Source: an uncultured Thioclava sp. (GTDB lineage: Bacteria > Pseudomonadota > Alphaproteobacteria > Rhodobacterales > Rhodobacteraceae). Taken from it: a DNA stretch of 64,000 bases. The stretch's first letter is position 1; each line of letters begins with the position of its first letter. The translations under genes and the position numbers were made by a program. This document shows positions 10,246 to 19,222 of this stretch, piece by piece. The notes beneath the pieces were generated by a model, which ran no database searches, was not told where the DNA came from, and worked only from the letters and a program-made list of their open reading frames with translations. The DNA lies in contig NZ_CAJYBT010000018.1 of NCBI RefSeq assembly GCF_913064665.1, positions 1 to 64,000 on the forward strand. The letters run 5' to 3'.

Positions 10246-10926
10246 ATGACCCAAGCGCTCCTGTTTGATGTTTTTGGCACCTGCGTTGATTGGCGCAGCG
10301 CTATCGCGCGTGCCGTGACAAAGGCCCTGCCCGGCGTCGATGCGCTGGCTTTTGCAGATGCGTGGCGCGGCGAATATGACCCTGCGATGGCGCGAATCCG
10401 GGCGGGCGATCGCGGCTATGTCGCGCTGGATGATCTGCACCGCGAAAACCTGCACCGGGTGGCCGAGCGGTTTGGCGTGCGTGCCCCTGACGCCCTTGCG
10501 CAGGCTTGGGAGCGGCTTGATCCGTGGCCCGACACGGTCGCGGGCCTGCACGCGATTGCTGCGCGCGCGCTGATCGCGCCCTGTTCCAACGGGTCTATCG
10601 CCTTGATGGCGCGGTTGGCCAAACACGCGCTTCTGCCTTGGCACTGTATCTTGGGGGCCGATATTGCGCGCGATTACAAACCCAAGCCCGCAGTTTATCT
10701 CGCCGCGTGCGATGCCCTGCGCCTGCCGCCCGAGGCGGTGATGATGGTCGCGGCACATAATAACGATCTAGCCGCCGCGCGCGCGCTTGGTCTGAAAACC
10801 GCCTTTGTCGCGCGCCCCACGGAATACGGCCCCAACCAAACCACCGATCTTGTTGCCGAAGCTGATTGGGACATCATCGCGCCCGATTTCTTGGTATTGG
10901 CAGACAGGCTGGTCGATGCGCGCTGA
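10246..10926 (+). CDS. Haloacid dehalogenase, type II
   Basis: This is a HAD-superfamily hydrolase of the 2-haloacid dehalogenase subfamily. The nucleophile Asp8 is in LLFDVFGTCVDW, the subtype's N-terminal motif. PCSNGS near residue 115 supplies motif II, and DYKPKPAVYLAA gives the motif III Lys. VAAHNNDLAAARALG replaces the usual acidic motif IV with the type II pattern (HxxDL). The length of 226 residues is normal. Its last codons overlap the start of a cupin-like remnant (ATGCGCGCTGA), so the two genes were once translationally coupled. Real haloacid substrates are not assured, since many members act on other organic acids or phosphates. Confidence 0.88.
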   Translation: MTQALLFDVFGTCVDWRSAIARAVTKALPGVDALAFADAWRGEYDPAMARIRAGDRGYVALDDLHRENLHRVAERFGVRAPDALAQAWERLDPWPDTVAGLHAIAARALIAPCSNGSIALMARLAKHALLPWHCILGADIARDYKPKPAVYLAACDALRLPPEAVMMVAAHNNDLAAARALGLKTAFVARPTEYGPNQTTDLVAEADWDIIAPDFLVLADRLVDAR

Positions 10927-11005
10927 TCAGATCGTCGCAGCCCTTGGCGTGCAGCCCCATCCCGAGGGCGGGCATTATCGCCAGATCTGAGTGGCACCGA
11001 ATGCC
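10916..11005 (+). pseudogene. Remnant of a cupin (DUF985, cupin_5) gene
   Basis: The frame starts with an ATG inside the end of the haloacid dehalogenase gene and reads MRADQIVAALGVQPHPEGG, then HYRQI and a TGA at 10988-10990. ALGxxPHPEGGxYR is the characteristic N-terminus of DUF985 cupins. After the TGA the same frame continues VAPNASAG, where intact family members have a Trp at the stop position (TGG to TGA). Homology then ends at the 3' end of anmK, which lies on the other strand. So about 30 of the expected 130-170 codons survive. It is too short to fold as a cupin and is best read as a gene relic. Confidence 0.7.
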
Positions 11006-12115
11006 TCAGCCGGGCTGAGAAATTTTGCCGCCCCCGATCAGCGCACCCACCCCGGTCGTTGACGGCCCCGAGGTCGGCAATCCGCGCGCCACGCGCACGG
11101 CCAGATAGGCGAATGCCTGCGCCTCAAGCATATCGCCGTCCAGCCCGATATCCTCGATCGGTTGCACCGGACAGTTCATGCGGGTTTGCAGCGCCACCAT
11201 CAGGGCTGCATTCAACCGCCCGCCGCCCGTGACGTAAATCGCGCTTGGCGGGATCGGGTAATGCTCACCCCCGCGCGCCACGGCAGCGGCGGCGCAGGCG
11301 GTCAGGGTGGCGGCGGCATCGACATCACTCAGATCAGAAACCCGCGCAAGCATATCATGAAAATCGTTGCGATCCAGCGACTTGGGCGGCATACGCAGGA
11401 AATAGTGATGCTCCAGAAAGCCTTGCAGCGCGGCCTCATCGACGCGCCCTTCCAGTGCCAGCGCGCCGCCCTCATCCTGATCCAGCTTGCGCCGAATTCG
11501 CATCAAATCATTGATCGGCGCATTGGCAGGACCAGTGTCAAAGGCCAGCACGGCACCGGGCATTTCGGGCGCAGCTTGGCGCGGATCAACCCAGGTGACA
11601 TTGCCCACCCCGCCGAGATTGAGAAACACCGCAGGCGCATCCAGCCCGGCATATTTCGCGCAAGCAAAGTGGAAAAACGGGGCCAGCGGCGCCCCCTGCC
11701 CGCCCATCTCGACATCGCTTGATCGGAAATCCCACACCACCGGACGCCCCAGCACCTCGGCCAGTACCGCGCCATCGCCCGCCTGATGGGTGCGCCGTGG
11801 GCCTTGGCGACCATCGGGATCATGCGCCAAGGTCTGGCCGTGAAAGCCGATGATACTGGCCTCGCTAAGCCCTGACAGGATTTCGGCATGCGCGGTTTCG
11901 ACAACCTCGGCGGCGGCCTCGACACCATCCTCTCCGGGCCAACGGCCCAAAGCGGCATGCAATATGTCGCGTTCAGCGGGCGCATAAGGGCGATAGTCAG
12001 AGCGGCCGAAGTCCAGGATCCGCTCGCCATCACTCAGCACAAGGGCCGCATCGACCCCATCCAGTGACGTTCCCGACATCGTGCCTGCCGCCCAGACCGG
12101 CCCCGGTTTCAACAT
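11006..12115 (-). CDS. anmK: Anhydro-N-acetylmuramic acid kinase
   Basis: AnmK hydrolyses and phosphorylates 1,6-anhydro-MurNAc released from recycled peptidoglycan, giving MurNAc-6-phosphate. The N-terminal [15 protein letters not shown] is the family's ATP-binding signature. [45 protein letters not shown] and [13 protein letters not shown] follow in the right order. The C-terminal [20 protein letters not shown] is also typical. At 369 residues it is full length. It is divergent from tyrS, as is common in alphaproteobacteria. The 59-base gap between them must hold both promoters. Its stop codon abuts the cupin relic, so any deletion spared the coding region. Confidence 0.96.
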   Translation of the reverse strand: MLKPGPVWAAGTMSGTSLDGVDAALVLSDGERILDFGRSDYRPYAPAERDILHAALGRWPGEDGVEAAAEVVETAHAEILSGLSEASIIGFHGQTLAHDPDGRQGPRRTHQAGDGAVLAEVLGRPVVWDFRSSDVEMGGQGAPLAPFFHFACAKYAGLDAPAVFLNLGGVGNVTWVDPRQAAPEMPGAVLAFDTGPANAPINDLMRIRRKLDQDEGGALALEGRVDEAALQGFLEHHYFLRMPPKSLDRNDFHDMLARVSDLSDVDAAATLTACAAAAVARGGEHYPIPPSAIYVTGGGRLNAALMVALQTRMNCPVQPIEDIGLDGDMLEAQAFAYLAVRVARGLPTSGPSTTGVGALIGGGKISQPG

Positions 12116-12174
12116 GGCTTCCCTCTCACCGCCCTGCCCGATATACGCACGCTGTTAGGAAAGGAACAAGCACG

Positions 12175-13422
12175 ATGACCTACCATCCCAAATCAGACTT
12201 CATGCGCGTGATGATGGAGCGAGGCTTTCTGGCCGATTGCACCGATTATCAGGGGCTAGACGAGGCTTTGGTCAAGGGTGTCGTGCCGGGTTATATCGGC
12301 TTTGATGCGACGGCGAGTTCGCTGCATGTCGGCTCGCTGATCCAGATCATGATGCTGCGCTGGCTGCAAAAGACCGGGCATCAGCCGATCACGCTGATGG
12401 GCGGGGGCACGACCAAAGTGGGCGACCCGTCTTTCCGCGCCGATGAGCGCCCACTGCTGACGCCAGCCCAGATCGACGACAACATCGCGGGCATCAAGAA
12501 GGTGTTCGCGAAATATGTCAGCTACGAGGGCGAGACCCCCGCGCTGATGCTGAACAATGCAGAATGGCTCGACGGGCTGAACTACCTCGATTTCCTGCGC
12601 GATATCGGGCGTCATTTCTCGGTCAACCGGATGCTGTCTTTTGAATCCGTCAAGTCGCGGCTGGACCGCGAGCAATCGCTCAGCTTCCTCGAATTCAACT
12701 ACATGATCCTGCAAGCCTATGACTTCCTTGAACTCAACCGCCGCTACGGCTGTCTGGTGCAAATGGGCGGGTCGGATCAATGGGGCAATATCGTGAACGG
12801 GATCGACCTGACGCGCCGGGTGCTGGACCATGAGATTTACGGCCTGACCTCGCCGCTGCTGACCACGTCGGATGGCAAGAAAATGGGCAAAAGCCAGTCG
12901 GGCGCGATCTGGCTGAATGCGGATATGCTAAGCCCTTACGAGTTCTGGCAATTCTGGCGCAACACGACCGATGCCGATGTGGGCCGGTTCCTCAAGCTCT
13001 ATACCGAATTGCCGGTGACAGAATGCGACCGCCTCGGCGCGCTGGAAGGGTCTGAGATCAACGAAGCCAAGGTGCGCCTTGCCAATGAGGTCACGGCGCT
13101 TTGCCACGGCTGGGACGCCGCACGCACCGCCGAGGCCACCGCGCGCGAAGTGTTCGAAAAGGGCGGCGTGGGCGATGACCTACCGACCTTGACGCTGAGT
13201 GCGGATGATCTGGGTGAGGGCATCAGCCTTGCGCAACTCGTCGTGCGCTCGGGTCTTGCGAAAACGGGTAAGGACGGCAAGCGACTGATCTCTGAGGGCG
13301 CGCTGAAGGTGAATGACGAGGGCTGCACCGATGCGGGCCGGATGTTCACCGCCGCCGATCTGGCCCAGCCGGTGAAGCTGTCAGCGGGCAAAAAGCGCCA
13401 CGCGCTGGTCGAACTGGGCTAA
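12175..13422 (+). CDS. tyrS: Tyrosyl-tRNA synthetase
   Basis: TyrS charges tRNA-Tyr. It is a class I synthetase whose HIGH-like motif is HVGS (near residue 48). Its KMSKS-like loop is KMGKS in [14 protein letters not shown] (near 232-238). [15 protein letters not shown] and [11 protein letters not shown] are tyrosine and tRNA contacts of the bacterial TyrS type. An S4-like RNA-binding domain is at the C-terminus ([18 protein letters not shown]). The start at 12175 follows AGGAAAGGAAC. An upstream in-frame ATG at 12064 lies inside anmK and is rejected. The length of 415 residues is normal. Confidence 0.97.
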   Translation: MTYHPKSDFMRVMMERGFLADCTDYQGLDEALVKGVVPGYIGFDATASSLHVGSLIQIMMLRWLQKTGHQPITLMGGGTTKVGDPSFRADERPLLTPAQIDDNIAGIKKVFAKYVSYEGETPALMLNNAEWLDGLNYLDFLRDIGRHFSVNRMLSFESVKSRLDREQSLSFLEFNYMILQAYDFLELNRRYGCLVQMGGSDQWGNIVNGIDLTRRVLDHEIYGLTSPLLTTSDGKKMGKSQSGAIWLNADMLSPYEFWQFWRNTTDADVGRFLKLYTELPVTECDRLGALEGSEINEAKVRLANEVTALCHGWDAARTAEATAREVFEKGGVGDDLPTLTLSADDLGEGISLAQLVVRSGLAKTGKDGKRLISEGALKVNDEGCTDAGRMFTAADLAQPVKLSAGKKRHALVELG

Positions 13423-13430
13423 GCCAGAAC

Positions 13431-13454
13431 GCCGTCCGGGAAAATCCGGGCGGC
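13431..13454. terminator. Hairpin between convergent tyrS and GAF-Fis genes
   Basis: GCCGTCCGG / CCGGGCGGC form a 9-bp stem with one G-U pair and a 6-base A-rich loop. There is no T-run on either side, so it is either a weak bidirectional terminator or an mRNA end-protecting hairpin. Confidence 0.45.
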
Positions 13455-13455
13455 G

Positions 13456-14424
13456 CTACACGTCCAGTTGCAACTTCTTGGCCTTGCGATAGAAGGTCGC
13501 CCGCCCGATCCCCAGATCGCGCGCCGCTGCCGAGACATTTCCGCCGTTGCGCGCCAAGGCCCGCGCCATCGCAGCACGTTGGGCCTCTTGCAGACCGCCG
13601 CGCACCCCCTGCCCGATCAGGTCATTGGCGGGCAATTGGCCGATCTGCTCGGTGTTGATCCCCAGATATTTCCGCGCGGCCCGCGTCGCGCCGACCACCA
13701 GATCGTCACGGTTGAGCGCCAGCAACATCACCCCTTGCGGCGCGTTCTCACCGGGCCCCGCCGACAGGATGCGTGCGCCCTGAAAGGCGGCGCGAAACAG
13801 ATCGCCCTCGATACGTAGTGCGGCGTCTTGCGCAGTCAGCGCGACAAGGCTGGCATAGCCTTCGGTCATATCCTCACGCGCGGAACTGACATCGATCACC
13901 CCCGCCAGATCGCCCTGCGCGCCAAAGACCGGCGCGCCTATGCAGGTCAGCCCGGTATTGCCCGCGCGAAAATGCTGATCGCGCCACACGGTCACCGCGC
14001 GCCCCTCGGCCAGACAGGTGCCAATGCCATTGGTGCCCTGCGCGCCCTCGGACCAATCCGACCCGGGCGCAAGGTTCGAGGCGTGAAAATCCCCCGCATC
14101 GCCTGCGCGCACACGTTCATCCAGAATCAACCCGCCCGCATCCGACAGCAACACCGTGCAGCCCGCATCGCAGGCCGCGCGCGCCAGCCGATCCAGCACG
14201 GGGGCCGCGATTTGCAGCAACAAACCAGAAGCCTCGCGCCGGGCGCGGATCTCGGCTTCACTCAGGCGCGCATCCAGCGGCATATCGGCCGGGTCGATCT
14301 TGTGATGGATCATCGAGCGGCGCCAGCTGGCCGCAAAGCCCGCCCGCCCCGCCGCCTTGGGCGAAGAGACCACCTCACGCACGATATCGGCGTGGTGACG
14401 TTGCGATGAGCGATGCAGCGACAT
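13456..14424 (-). CDS. GAF-domain regulator with Fis-type HTH (AcoR-like, no AAA+ domain)
   Basis: This is a predicted transcription regulator. The N-terminal half resembles the sensory part of AcoR-type sigma-54 activators: SWRRSMIHHKIDP, then a GAF domain with GTNGIGTCLAEGRAVTVW and GAPVFGAQGDLAGVIDVSS. The C-terminus (AQRAAMARALARNGGNVSAAARDLGIGRATFYRKAKKL, residues ~280-318) is a Fis-type helix-turn-helix. The AAA+ sigma-54 interaction domain that normally lies between them (GAFTGA and Walker motifs) is absent, giving 322 residues in place of 600 or more. It should therefore act by binding DNA without opening sigma-54 promoters. The ATG at 14424 follows GAGGGGAGG. A perfect palindrome 94 bases upstream may be its own operator. 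Confidence 0.87.
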   Translation of the reverse strand: MSLHRSSQRHHADIVREVVSSPKAAGRAGFAASWRRSMIHHKIDPADMPLDARLSEAEIRARREASGLLLQIAAPVLDRLARAACDAGCTVLLSDAGGLILDERVRAGDAGDFHASNLAPGSDWSEGAQGTNGIGTCLAEGRAVTVWRDQHFRAGNTGLTCIGAPVFGAQGDLAGVIDVSSAREDMTEGYASLVALTAQDAALRIEGDLFRAAFQGARILSAGPGENAPQGVMLLALNRDDLVVGATRAARKYLGINTEQIGQLPANDLIGQGVRGGLQEAQRAAMARALARNGGNVSAAARDLGIGRATFYRKAKKLQLDV

Positions 14425-14517
14425 GCGAAAGCCTCCCCTCTTGCGCAAATTCTCTAGCGAGAGGGTAGTCCGATTCGGGGCTGGCGCAATCAAAATTCGC
14501 CGCGATCCGGGCGTGAG

Positions 14518-14539
14518 ACTGTCTTAGAAACGAGACAGT
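14518..14539. promoter_or_regulatory. Perfect inverted repeat ACTGTCT-N8-AGACAGT, candidate operator
   Basis: Seven-base arms are perfectly complementary across an 8-base spacer, with the core TGTC-N10-GACA. The site lies between the GAF-Fis gene and the 3' end of rlmE, upstream of the GAF-Fis start. TGTC-N10-GACA geometry suits a Fis-type dimer such as the one encoded next door. No T-run follows, so it is unlikely to be a terminator. Confidence 0.5.
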
Positions 14540-14569
14540 GCGGACAGGCGCCCAAACCGCTCGTGAGGC

Positions 14570-15337
14570 TTATGCTTCGCTCTGATCCTCGGCGTCATCC
14601 TCGGATCGACCAAGATGGCGGCGGCCGCGAAAGCCCTGTGCCACAACAAATTTTTCAGAACTATTCGCGCGCGAAGCTGGCGGCTTTACATTCGCAACCT
14701 TGTCAAAATTCTTCTTTAACGTGGTCAGAAGAACCTGCTCCGTGCCCCCCGCTAGCACTTTTGCAACAAAAGTGCCGCCCTCTTCCAAAACGTCAAAGGC
14801 GAACTCCGCAGCGGCTTCGCACAAGATGATGATGCGCAAATGGTCGGTGTTTTGATGGCCCGAACTGGAGGCCGCCATATCCGACATCACCACATCGGCC
14901 TTGCCTCCGAGCCATTCCTTGACCTTGTCATCCGCACCCTCTTCGAGGAAATCGAGCTGATGAATCTCGGCACCCGGCACATGATCGACCTCTTGCAGAT
15001 CGATCCCCAGAACGGTGCCCACGCGCTTGCCCGATTTCTCGCCCAACGCATTGACCCGCTTGACCGCGACTTGCAGCCAGCCCCCGGGCGCACAGCCCAG
15101 GTCAACAACCCGCGCACCGGGCACGAGGAAGCGATATTTCTCGTCCAGCTCCAATATCTTATAGGCCGCGCGACCGCGATAGCCCTCTTTCTTGGCGCGC
15201 ACGACATAAGGGTCATTGAGCTGGCGTTCGAGCCAAAGCGTCGAGGACAGCTTGCGTCCCTTGGCGGTCTTGACGCGCACGCGCAGATCGCGCTCGCCGC
15301 GCCCGGAGGTGTTTTTGCCACTCGGTGTCTTTGCCAT
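14570..15337 (-). CDS. rlmE: 23S rRNA 2'-O-methyltransferase RlmE (RrmJ/FtsJ)
   Basis: RlmE methylates the ribose of U2552 in 23S rRNA at a late step of 50S assembly, using SAM. The catalytic tetrad is visible: Lys in [16 protein letters not shown], Asp in VMSDMA, Lys in FVAKVLAGG and Glu in [13 protein letters not shown]. The SAM site is [13 protein letters not shown]. The N-terminus has a basic tail (residues 1-30) and the C-terminus an acidic one ([11 protein letters not shown]). The length of 255 residues is slightly above the E. coli protein because of these tails. The start codon overlaps the ppx stop (TAATG), so the two are cotranscribed and probably coupled. Confidence 0.96.
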   Translation of the reverse strand: MAKTPSGKNTSGRGERDLRVRVKTAKGRKLSSTLWLERQLNDPYVVRAKKEGYRGRAAYKILELDEKYRFLVPGARVVDLGCAPGGWLQVAVKRVNALGEKSGKRVGTVLGIDLQEVDHVPGAEIHQLDFLEEGADDKVKEWLGGKADVVMSDMAASSSGHQNTDHLRIIILCEAAAEFAFDVLEEGGTFVAKVLAGGTEQVLLTTLKKNFDKVANVKPPASRANSSEKFVVAQGFRGRRHLGRSEDDAEDQSEA

Positions 15338-16479
15338 TATTCCATCTCTTCCAACACGCCGTCCCCGGCCATCTGCGCGTATAGCAGACCTTCGCGCAGA
15401 CCGCGATCCGCAACGCTCAACTGATCGGTGGGCCAGACCCGCATTAGCGCCTGCAAGATCGCCGCCCCCGACATAATTAGCGTGTGACGGTCGCGCCCAA
15501 TGCGCGGATCCGCGCGCCGCCCCGCCGGCCCCAGCGTCAGGAACGAGCGGATCACCGCATCAATCTGCGCCGAGTTCATCATCAGCCCGTCCACCCGATT
15601 GCGATCATAGCGCTTGAGCCCAAGGTGACAGGCCGCAACCGTGGTGACCGTGCCGCTTGTGCCGATGATTTGGAAACCCTCTTGCGGGCTGCCCGAGGCA
15701 TAAGGGGTAAAATCGGCCAGCTTTTCCTCAAAGAACCAGCTCATCAACGCAAAGCGCGCGGCGTCATCTTCGACATCGGCGAATTGGTCTTTCAGCGTCG
15801 CCACTCCCAACGGCACCGAAATCCAATCGACCACGCGCGCCGCCGGAATTGGCCCGTCGGGCTGGTTAAACCCCTGCCCCAACCGCATGATCGCGCGCGC
15901 CCGGTCGCCCGGGGGCACGTCTTCGAGGTCGATCCAGACCAGCTCGGTCGAGCCGCCCCCGATATCGACCACCAGCACCTGTTCAGATTTCGGACTGACC
16001 AGCGAGGCGCAGGAAATCACTGCCAGCTGGGCCTCTTCCTCGGCGGCGATGATTTCCAGCGGCAAGCCAGTTTCGCGGCGGACATAGCGCATGAAATCGC
16101 GCGCATTCTTGGCGCGCCGACACGCCTCGGTCGCAACAAGACGCATCCGTTTGACGCCATGCGTATCAATTTTGCGGCGACAAATTTGCAAGGCCTGCAC
16201 CGTGCGCGCCATCGAGTTGCGCGACAGTCGGCCATAGGTTTCAAGACCTTGGCCAAGCTGGACCGCCTTGGAAAAGCTGTCCACGACCTGAAACTGCGCG
16301 CCCATGGGTCGGGCGATCAGCATCCGGCAACTGTTGGTGCCAAGATCTAGGGCAGCGTAAAGCTCCCCCGCCTCAGCGGTCTGGGTCGCGGACTGCTCGA
16401 CCAATGGCGGCTTTCCGGGAGACCCGGATCGTGCCGTTTTCGGGAGCGCGCCCGCCGACCGGGGACGCCTGGGCGCCAT
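15337..16479 (-). CDS. Ppx/GppA family exopolyphosphatase / pppGpp phosphatase
   Basis: This is an ASKHA-fold phosphatase that removes terminal phosphate from polyphosphate or pppGpp. The motifs are [14 protein letters not shown] (phosphate loop 1), [22 protein letters not shown] and [13 protein letters not shown] (phosphate loop 2, with its Glu), then [14 protein letters not shown]. The first 45 residues are basic and proline-rich and precede the domain. I chose the ATG at 16479, which follows CGGAGGG. A TTG at 16500 is possible but would leave almost no leader given the promoter at 16510-16538. The protein has 380 residues, so it is the short GppA-like form without the C-terminal HD domain of E. 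coli Ppx. It forms an operon with rlmE, the arrangement seen in related genomes. Confidence 0.92.
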   Translation of the reverse strand: MAPRRPRSAGALPKTARSGSPGKPPLVEQSATQTAEAGELYAALDLGTNSCRMLIARPMGAQFQVVDSFSKAVQLGQGLETYGRLSRNSMARTVQALQICRRKIDTHGVKRMRLVATEACRRAKNARDFMRYVRRETGLPLEIIAAEEEAQLAVISCASLVSPKSEQVLVVDIGGGSTELVWIDLEDVPPGDRARAIMRLGQGFNQPDGPIPAARVVDWISVPLGVATLKDQFADVEDDAARFALMSWFFEEKLADFTPYASGSPQEGFQIIGTSGTVTTVAACHLGLKRYDRNRVDGLMMNSAQIDAVIRSFLTLGPAGRRADPRIGRDRHTLIMSGAAILQALMRVWPTDQLSVADRGLREGLLYAQMAGDGVLEEME

Positions 16480-16509
16480 AATCACGCCCTCCGATTTCAA
16501 GTTACCTTG

Positions 16510-16538
16510 ACGCTACAGTGTTGCCCTGTGCGGTTCAA
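16510..16538 (-). promoter_or_regulatory. Candidate promoter of ppx-rlmE
   Basis: On the minus strand TTGAAC (16538-16533) and TAGCGT (16515-16510) are spaced by 17 bases. The expected start of transcription near 16503 gives a leader of about 25 bases to the ATG at 16479. Confidence 0.4.
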
Positions 16539-16989
16539 GGGAGCGTTGCGTGGAAGTGATAGGTATTGGCGCGCGAGACGTGGCGGAATGCGTGCCTGCG
16601 CGACGGCTTTACGGGCGTTTGCTCAGCGCCTGCGCCTGTGCTTTCGCACCTTTTGGTGCGCATTCGGGCTGCGAGGGCTGCGTTGTCAAAGATCTGCGAC
16701 TGACCTGATGCGGATTGGCCGGAGGCCTTCAATCTGAACAATCCTATCGAACGCAGCACCGACAATCGTGGGCGCGAGGCCCGACAGATACGCGACAGAT
16801 CAATGTCACCGATCACACCAAGCCGCGCAAACGGGTGATGCCCTTATCAGCTTTCAGAGGCTTGCAACCGCGCCATCTTGGTAGGTTTATAAATAGCGTT
16901 TCGGGCAGATCATCTTTTCAAACGACAATCCGTTCCGGATAAAGCCGAGGCTGTGTCCGCCTCCCCTCGGGAAATTCAAGAAATGCTAA
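16539..16989. other. Long intergenic stretch with no recognised gene
   Basis: About 450 bases lie between the ppx promoter and the ppaC terminator. Short open frames exist on both strands (up to 93 codons) but have no recognisable domain, no good ribosome site and no match to neighbouring codon use. Visible structure is a perfect hairpin CGCACC-TTTT-GGTGCG at 16645-16660, a short GGCC-GGA-GGCC repeat near 16719 and a CCGAGG...CCTCGG pair at 16945-16970. The part from about 16870 to 16940 is richer in A and T. A small RNA or the relic of a mobile element are both possible. No tRNA T-loop motif was found. Confidence 0.35.
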
Positions 16990-17012
16990 GGGGGAGAGCC
17001 ACGCCCTCCCCC
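16990..17012 (-). terminator. Hairpin terminator of ppaC
   Basis: GGGGGAG / CTCCCCC form a 7-bp stem with a 9-base loop, ten bases after the ppaC stop. On the minus strand a moderately T-rich stretch follows. Confidence 0.65.
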
Positions 17013-17021
17013 AATCCTTGA

Positions 17022-17942
17022 TTACAGCTTGAGCGACGGGATGATCTGCTTTTTGCGGCTCATCACGCCGGGCAGCACGACCGTGTCGCCCGAGACGGTG
17101 GCGCCAAAGCTTTTCTCGGCCACAGTTTTCACCAGATCGTTCGGGATCAGGAAGGTCGCCTCTTCGTTGAGGATGTCGACCACGAACAGCAGCACCTGAT
17201 CGACGCCATCTTCGCGCGCCACATCGGTCATCGACGCCATCAAGCTGGCCTTGCGATCCAGCACCATTTTCGGCGCAGTGGTTTCCAGCACCGAGACGCG
17301 GAACTTGGTGCCCTCGACGGCATATTCCTTGGAATCCATGCGCAGCAATTCGGCATCGGAGAATTCCGACACATCCGATTTCGCTTCAAACATCTTGGCG
17401 GCCAGATCGCCGATATCGACGCCCAGATCCTTCGCCAGCGCCTCGCAGACCGCGCGGTCGTGATCGGTCGTCGTGGGCGAGCGGAATTCCAGCGTGTCCG
17501 AGATGATGCAGCTCAGCATCGCGCCTTTGATGCCCTTGGGGGCCTTGGCAATATCGTCACCCATCAGATCATACATGATGGTCGCGGTGCAGGCGAGCGG
17601 GCGCATCGTGATGTCGATCGGGCCTTTGGTTTCCAGCCCACCGGCCAGCTTGTGGTGGTCGATAATCTGCACAATATCCGCGCTATTGATGCCAGCGGGC
17701 AGCTCGGCGGGGTTGTTGGTGTCCACGATCACTACCTTGTCGCCCTCAGCCACGTCCGAGATGATCTCGGGCTTGTCCAGACCCCAATGCTGGATCACGA
17801 AAGCGGCCTCGGTATTGGGTTCGCCCAGCAGGCAGGGCGTCGCGGGGATGCCTTTGACTTCAGAGAGATACCACGCCCAAGCGATGGGCGAGCCGGTGGA
17901 GTCAGTATCGGGGGCTTTGTGGCCGAAAACTTTGGTGCTCAT
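17022..17942 (-). CDS. ppaC: Manganese-dependent inorganic pyrophosphatase (family II)
   Basis: This enzyme hydrolyses pyrophosphate to phosphate with Mn2+ or Co2+ and drives biosynthetic reactions forward. It is a DHH-superfamily protein. GHKAPDTDS near the start gives the first His/Asp metal ligands, VIVDTNNP the next Asp, and IIDHHK the DHH motif. The C-terminal SRKKQIIPSL is the substrate-binding SRKKQ motif of the DHHA2 domain. The 306-residue length is standard, with no CBS insert. The ATG at 17942 begins the conserved MSTKVFGH; further upstream open frame is not conserved. It is a single-gene transcript ending at its own hairpin. Confidence 0.95.
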   Translation of the reverse strand: MSTKVFGHKAPDTDSTGSPIAWAWYLSEVKGIPATPCLLGEPNTEAAFVIQHWGLDKPEIISDVAEGDKVVIVDTNNPAELPAGINSADIVQIIDHHKLAGGLETKGPIDITMRPLACTATIMYDLMGDDIAKAPKGIKGAMLSCIISDTLEFRSPTTTDHDRAVCEALAKDLGVDIGDLAAKMFEAKSDVSEFSDAELLRMDSKEYAVEGTKFRVSVLETTAPKMVLDRKASLMASMTDVAREDGVDQVLLFVVDILNEEATFLIPNDLVKTVAEKSFGATVSGDTVVLPGVMSRKKQIIPSLKL

Positions 17943-18029
17943 GAAGGAATCCTTGGGATTGGGCGTGATTTTGCGCGCTTTATAGGGCCGCATCGCTGCT
18001 TTGTCACCTGCCCTGCGCGGCCGTGTCGC

Positions 18030-19040
18030 TCAATCAAGGCGTGTGATCGTATAGCCGTCTTGTTGCAGCAAATAGAGCAAGCCCTGATCGCCTGACAGAT
18101 GCAGCGCGCCGACCGCAACCACGACCGGGCCTTTGGTGGCGGCGGCCTCGATCTCGGGCAGCCAATTGTGGTTGCGCGCCACCATCAAGAGGTCTTCGGA
18201 CAGCTTCATTTGCCGCTCGACCTCAACCGGTGCCATGCCCCCGGCAATCGCCTGTTCACGCGCCAGCTCCCAGATGATGCGCGGCTCGCCCCGGAAATAC
18301 AGGTCCGCCATCGTGACGCCCATATCATCGGCCAAAGGCGCACCCACGACAGCCGCGCGCAGCATCTCCAGCGAATCCGCCTCGCTGATCGAGTTGAACA
18401 GCGTGAAAACGGTATCCCAAGGTTCCAACGCGCGAATCGCGACCTTGTCGGTCTGGGCGGCCTGCATCAGCACCTTATCAAGCCCCTTGCCCCCGGCCCC
18501 CATATCCTTGACCGCGCAGGGCGGCAGCGACAGCGTCATCGCAACAAAAGCCGGGCGCATTTTGGCGGCCAGAAAGGCGGGCATGCCATGGGCCGCCAGT
18601 GCCGTCTTGGTCAGTTCCCATTCGGCGGGGGACAGCAGCTCGGGCAGCGTCTTGCCCTTGGAAAACATCAGCGTCGGATCGGCCATCATCGCCTTTTGCA
18701 GCCGTGCCTCCTCATCGGGTCCGGCCTCGACCAGCAGCGCGCTGGCGTGTTTAAGCGCCTCTTGCACCTGTGCTACCAACGCATCGTGGCGCGGATCGGG
18801 CAGATGATAGGTGCCCGCCAGCGTGATGGTCTGATCCCCCTTGGTGGCAGAAAACACGAGTCCCTGCGCGAAGGGCACGGCATGGGCGGCGGCCTCAAGG
18901 CGGGCCTGTTCGGCCTTGGGCAAAGCGTCAAAAAGATCGCTGCCAGAGCATTGCGCGCCGACCGGCAAGGCAAGCGCAACCCAAAGCACGGGCATCAAGA
19001 CGGGGGCCAGCAACTGGCGCAGGGGGCGAAGGGTCATCAT
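18030..19040 (-). CDS. TraB/GumN family protein with signal peptide
   Basis: This is a periplasmic or membrane-tethered protein of the TraB/GumN (ChaN/Tiki-like) family, whose members include metal-dependent peptidases. The N-terminus has a signal peptide (hydrophobic segment LLAPVLMPVLWVALALPVGA, then QCSGSD). GTYHLPDPRHDAL carries the first GxxH motif of the family. LLVEAGPDEEA and VVAVGALHLSGDQGLLYLL near the C-terminus carry the second GxxH motif. Both histidines required by the active Tiki/TraB fold are therefore present. The start is one of two adjacent ATGs (19040 or 19037); neither has a strong ribosome site, and a TTG at 19082 is less likely. It is 336 residues. The cellular role is not known. 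Confidence 0.87.
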   Translation of the reverse strand: MMTLRPLRQLLAPVLMPVLWVALALPVGAQCSGSDLFDALPKAEQARLEAAAHAVPFAQGLVFSATKGDQTITLAGTYHLPDPRHDALVAQVQEALKHASALLVEAGPDEEARLQKAMMADPTLMFSKGKTLPELLSPAEWELTKTALAAHGMPAFLAAKMRPAFVAMTLSLPPCAVKDMGAGGKGLDKVLMQAAQTDKVAIRALEPWDTVFTLFNSISEADSLEMLRAAVVGAPLADDMGVTMADLYFRGEPRIIWELAREQAIAGGMAPVEVERQMKLSEDLLMVARNHNWLPEIEAAATKGPVVVAVGALHLSGDQGLLYLLQQDGYTITRLD

Positions 19041-19122
19041 GGGCGCACAGTGCCACGCAGCGCGGCGCGCGCAAAGTGACAAACGTGTTCACCAGGCGCG
19101 GGCATTTTTCGCCAATCGGGTG

Positions 19123-19152
19123 TTGACAGAATGGGGGTGCAGTGACTAACTC
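19123..19152 (+). promoter_or_regulatory. Promoter of groES-groEL
   Basis: A consensus -35 TTGACA lies at 19123-19128. The -10 region is within 19144-19152 (CTAACT at a 17-base spacing is a poor match). The CIRCE operator begins nine bases downstream of the -10 region, as in other HrcA-regulated operons. Confidence 0.65.
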
Positions 19153-19160
19153 CGCCATCG

Positions 19161-19187
19161 TTAGCACTCGTGTTAGATGAGTGCTAA
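19161..19187 (+). promoter_or_regulatory. CIRCE element (HrcA operator)
   Basis: TTAGCACTC-N9-GAGTGCTAA is a perfect match to the CIRCE consensus with 9-base arms. HrcA binds this operator and represses groESL until heat stress. It lies just downstream of the promoter and 36 bases before groES. hrcA itself is not in this window. Confidence 0.97.
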
Positions 19188-19222
19188 AAGCTTTGAACCT
19201 GGAACCTTAGGGAGTAAGCCAG

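Noticed and set aside
16507-16816. Short open frames in the ppx-ppaC gap
   Set aside because: They have no domain, no credible ribosome site and no supporting context. The region is reported as unexplained instead of coding.
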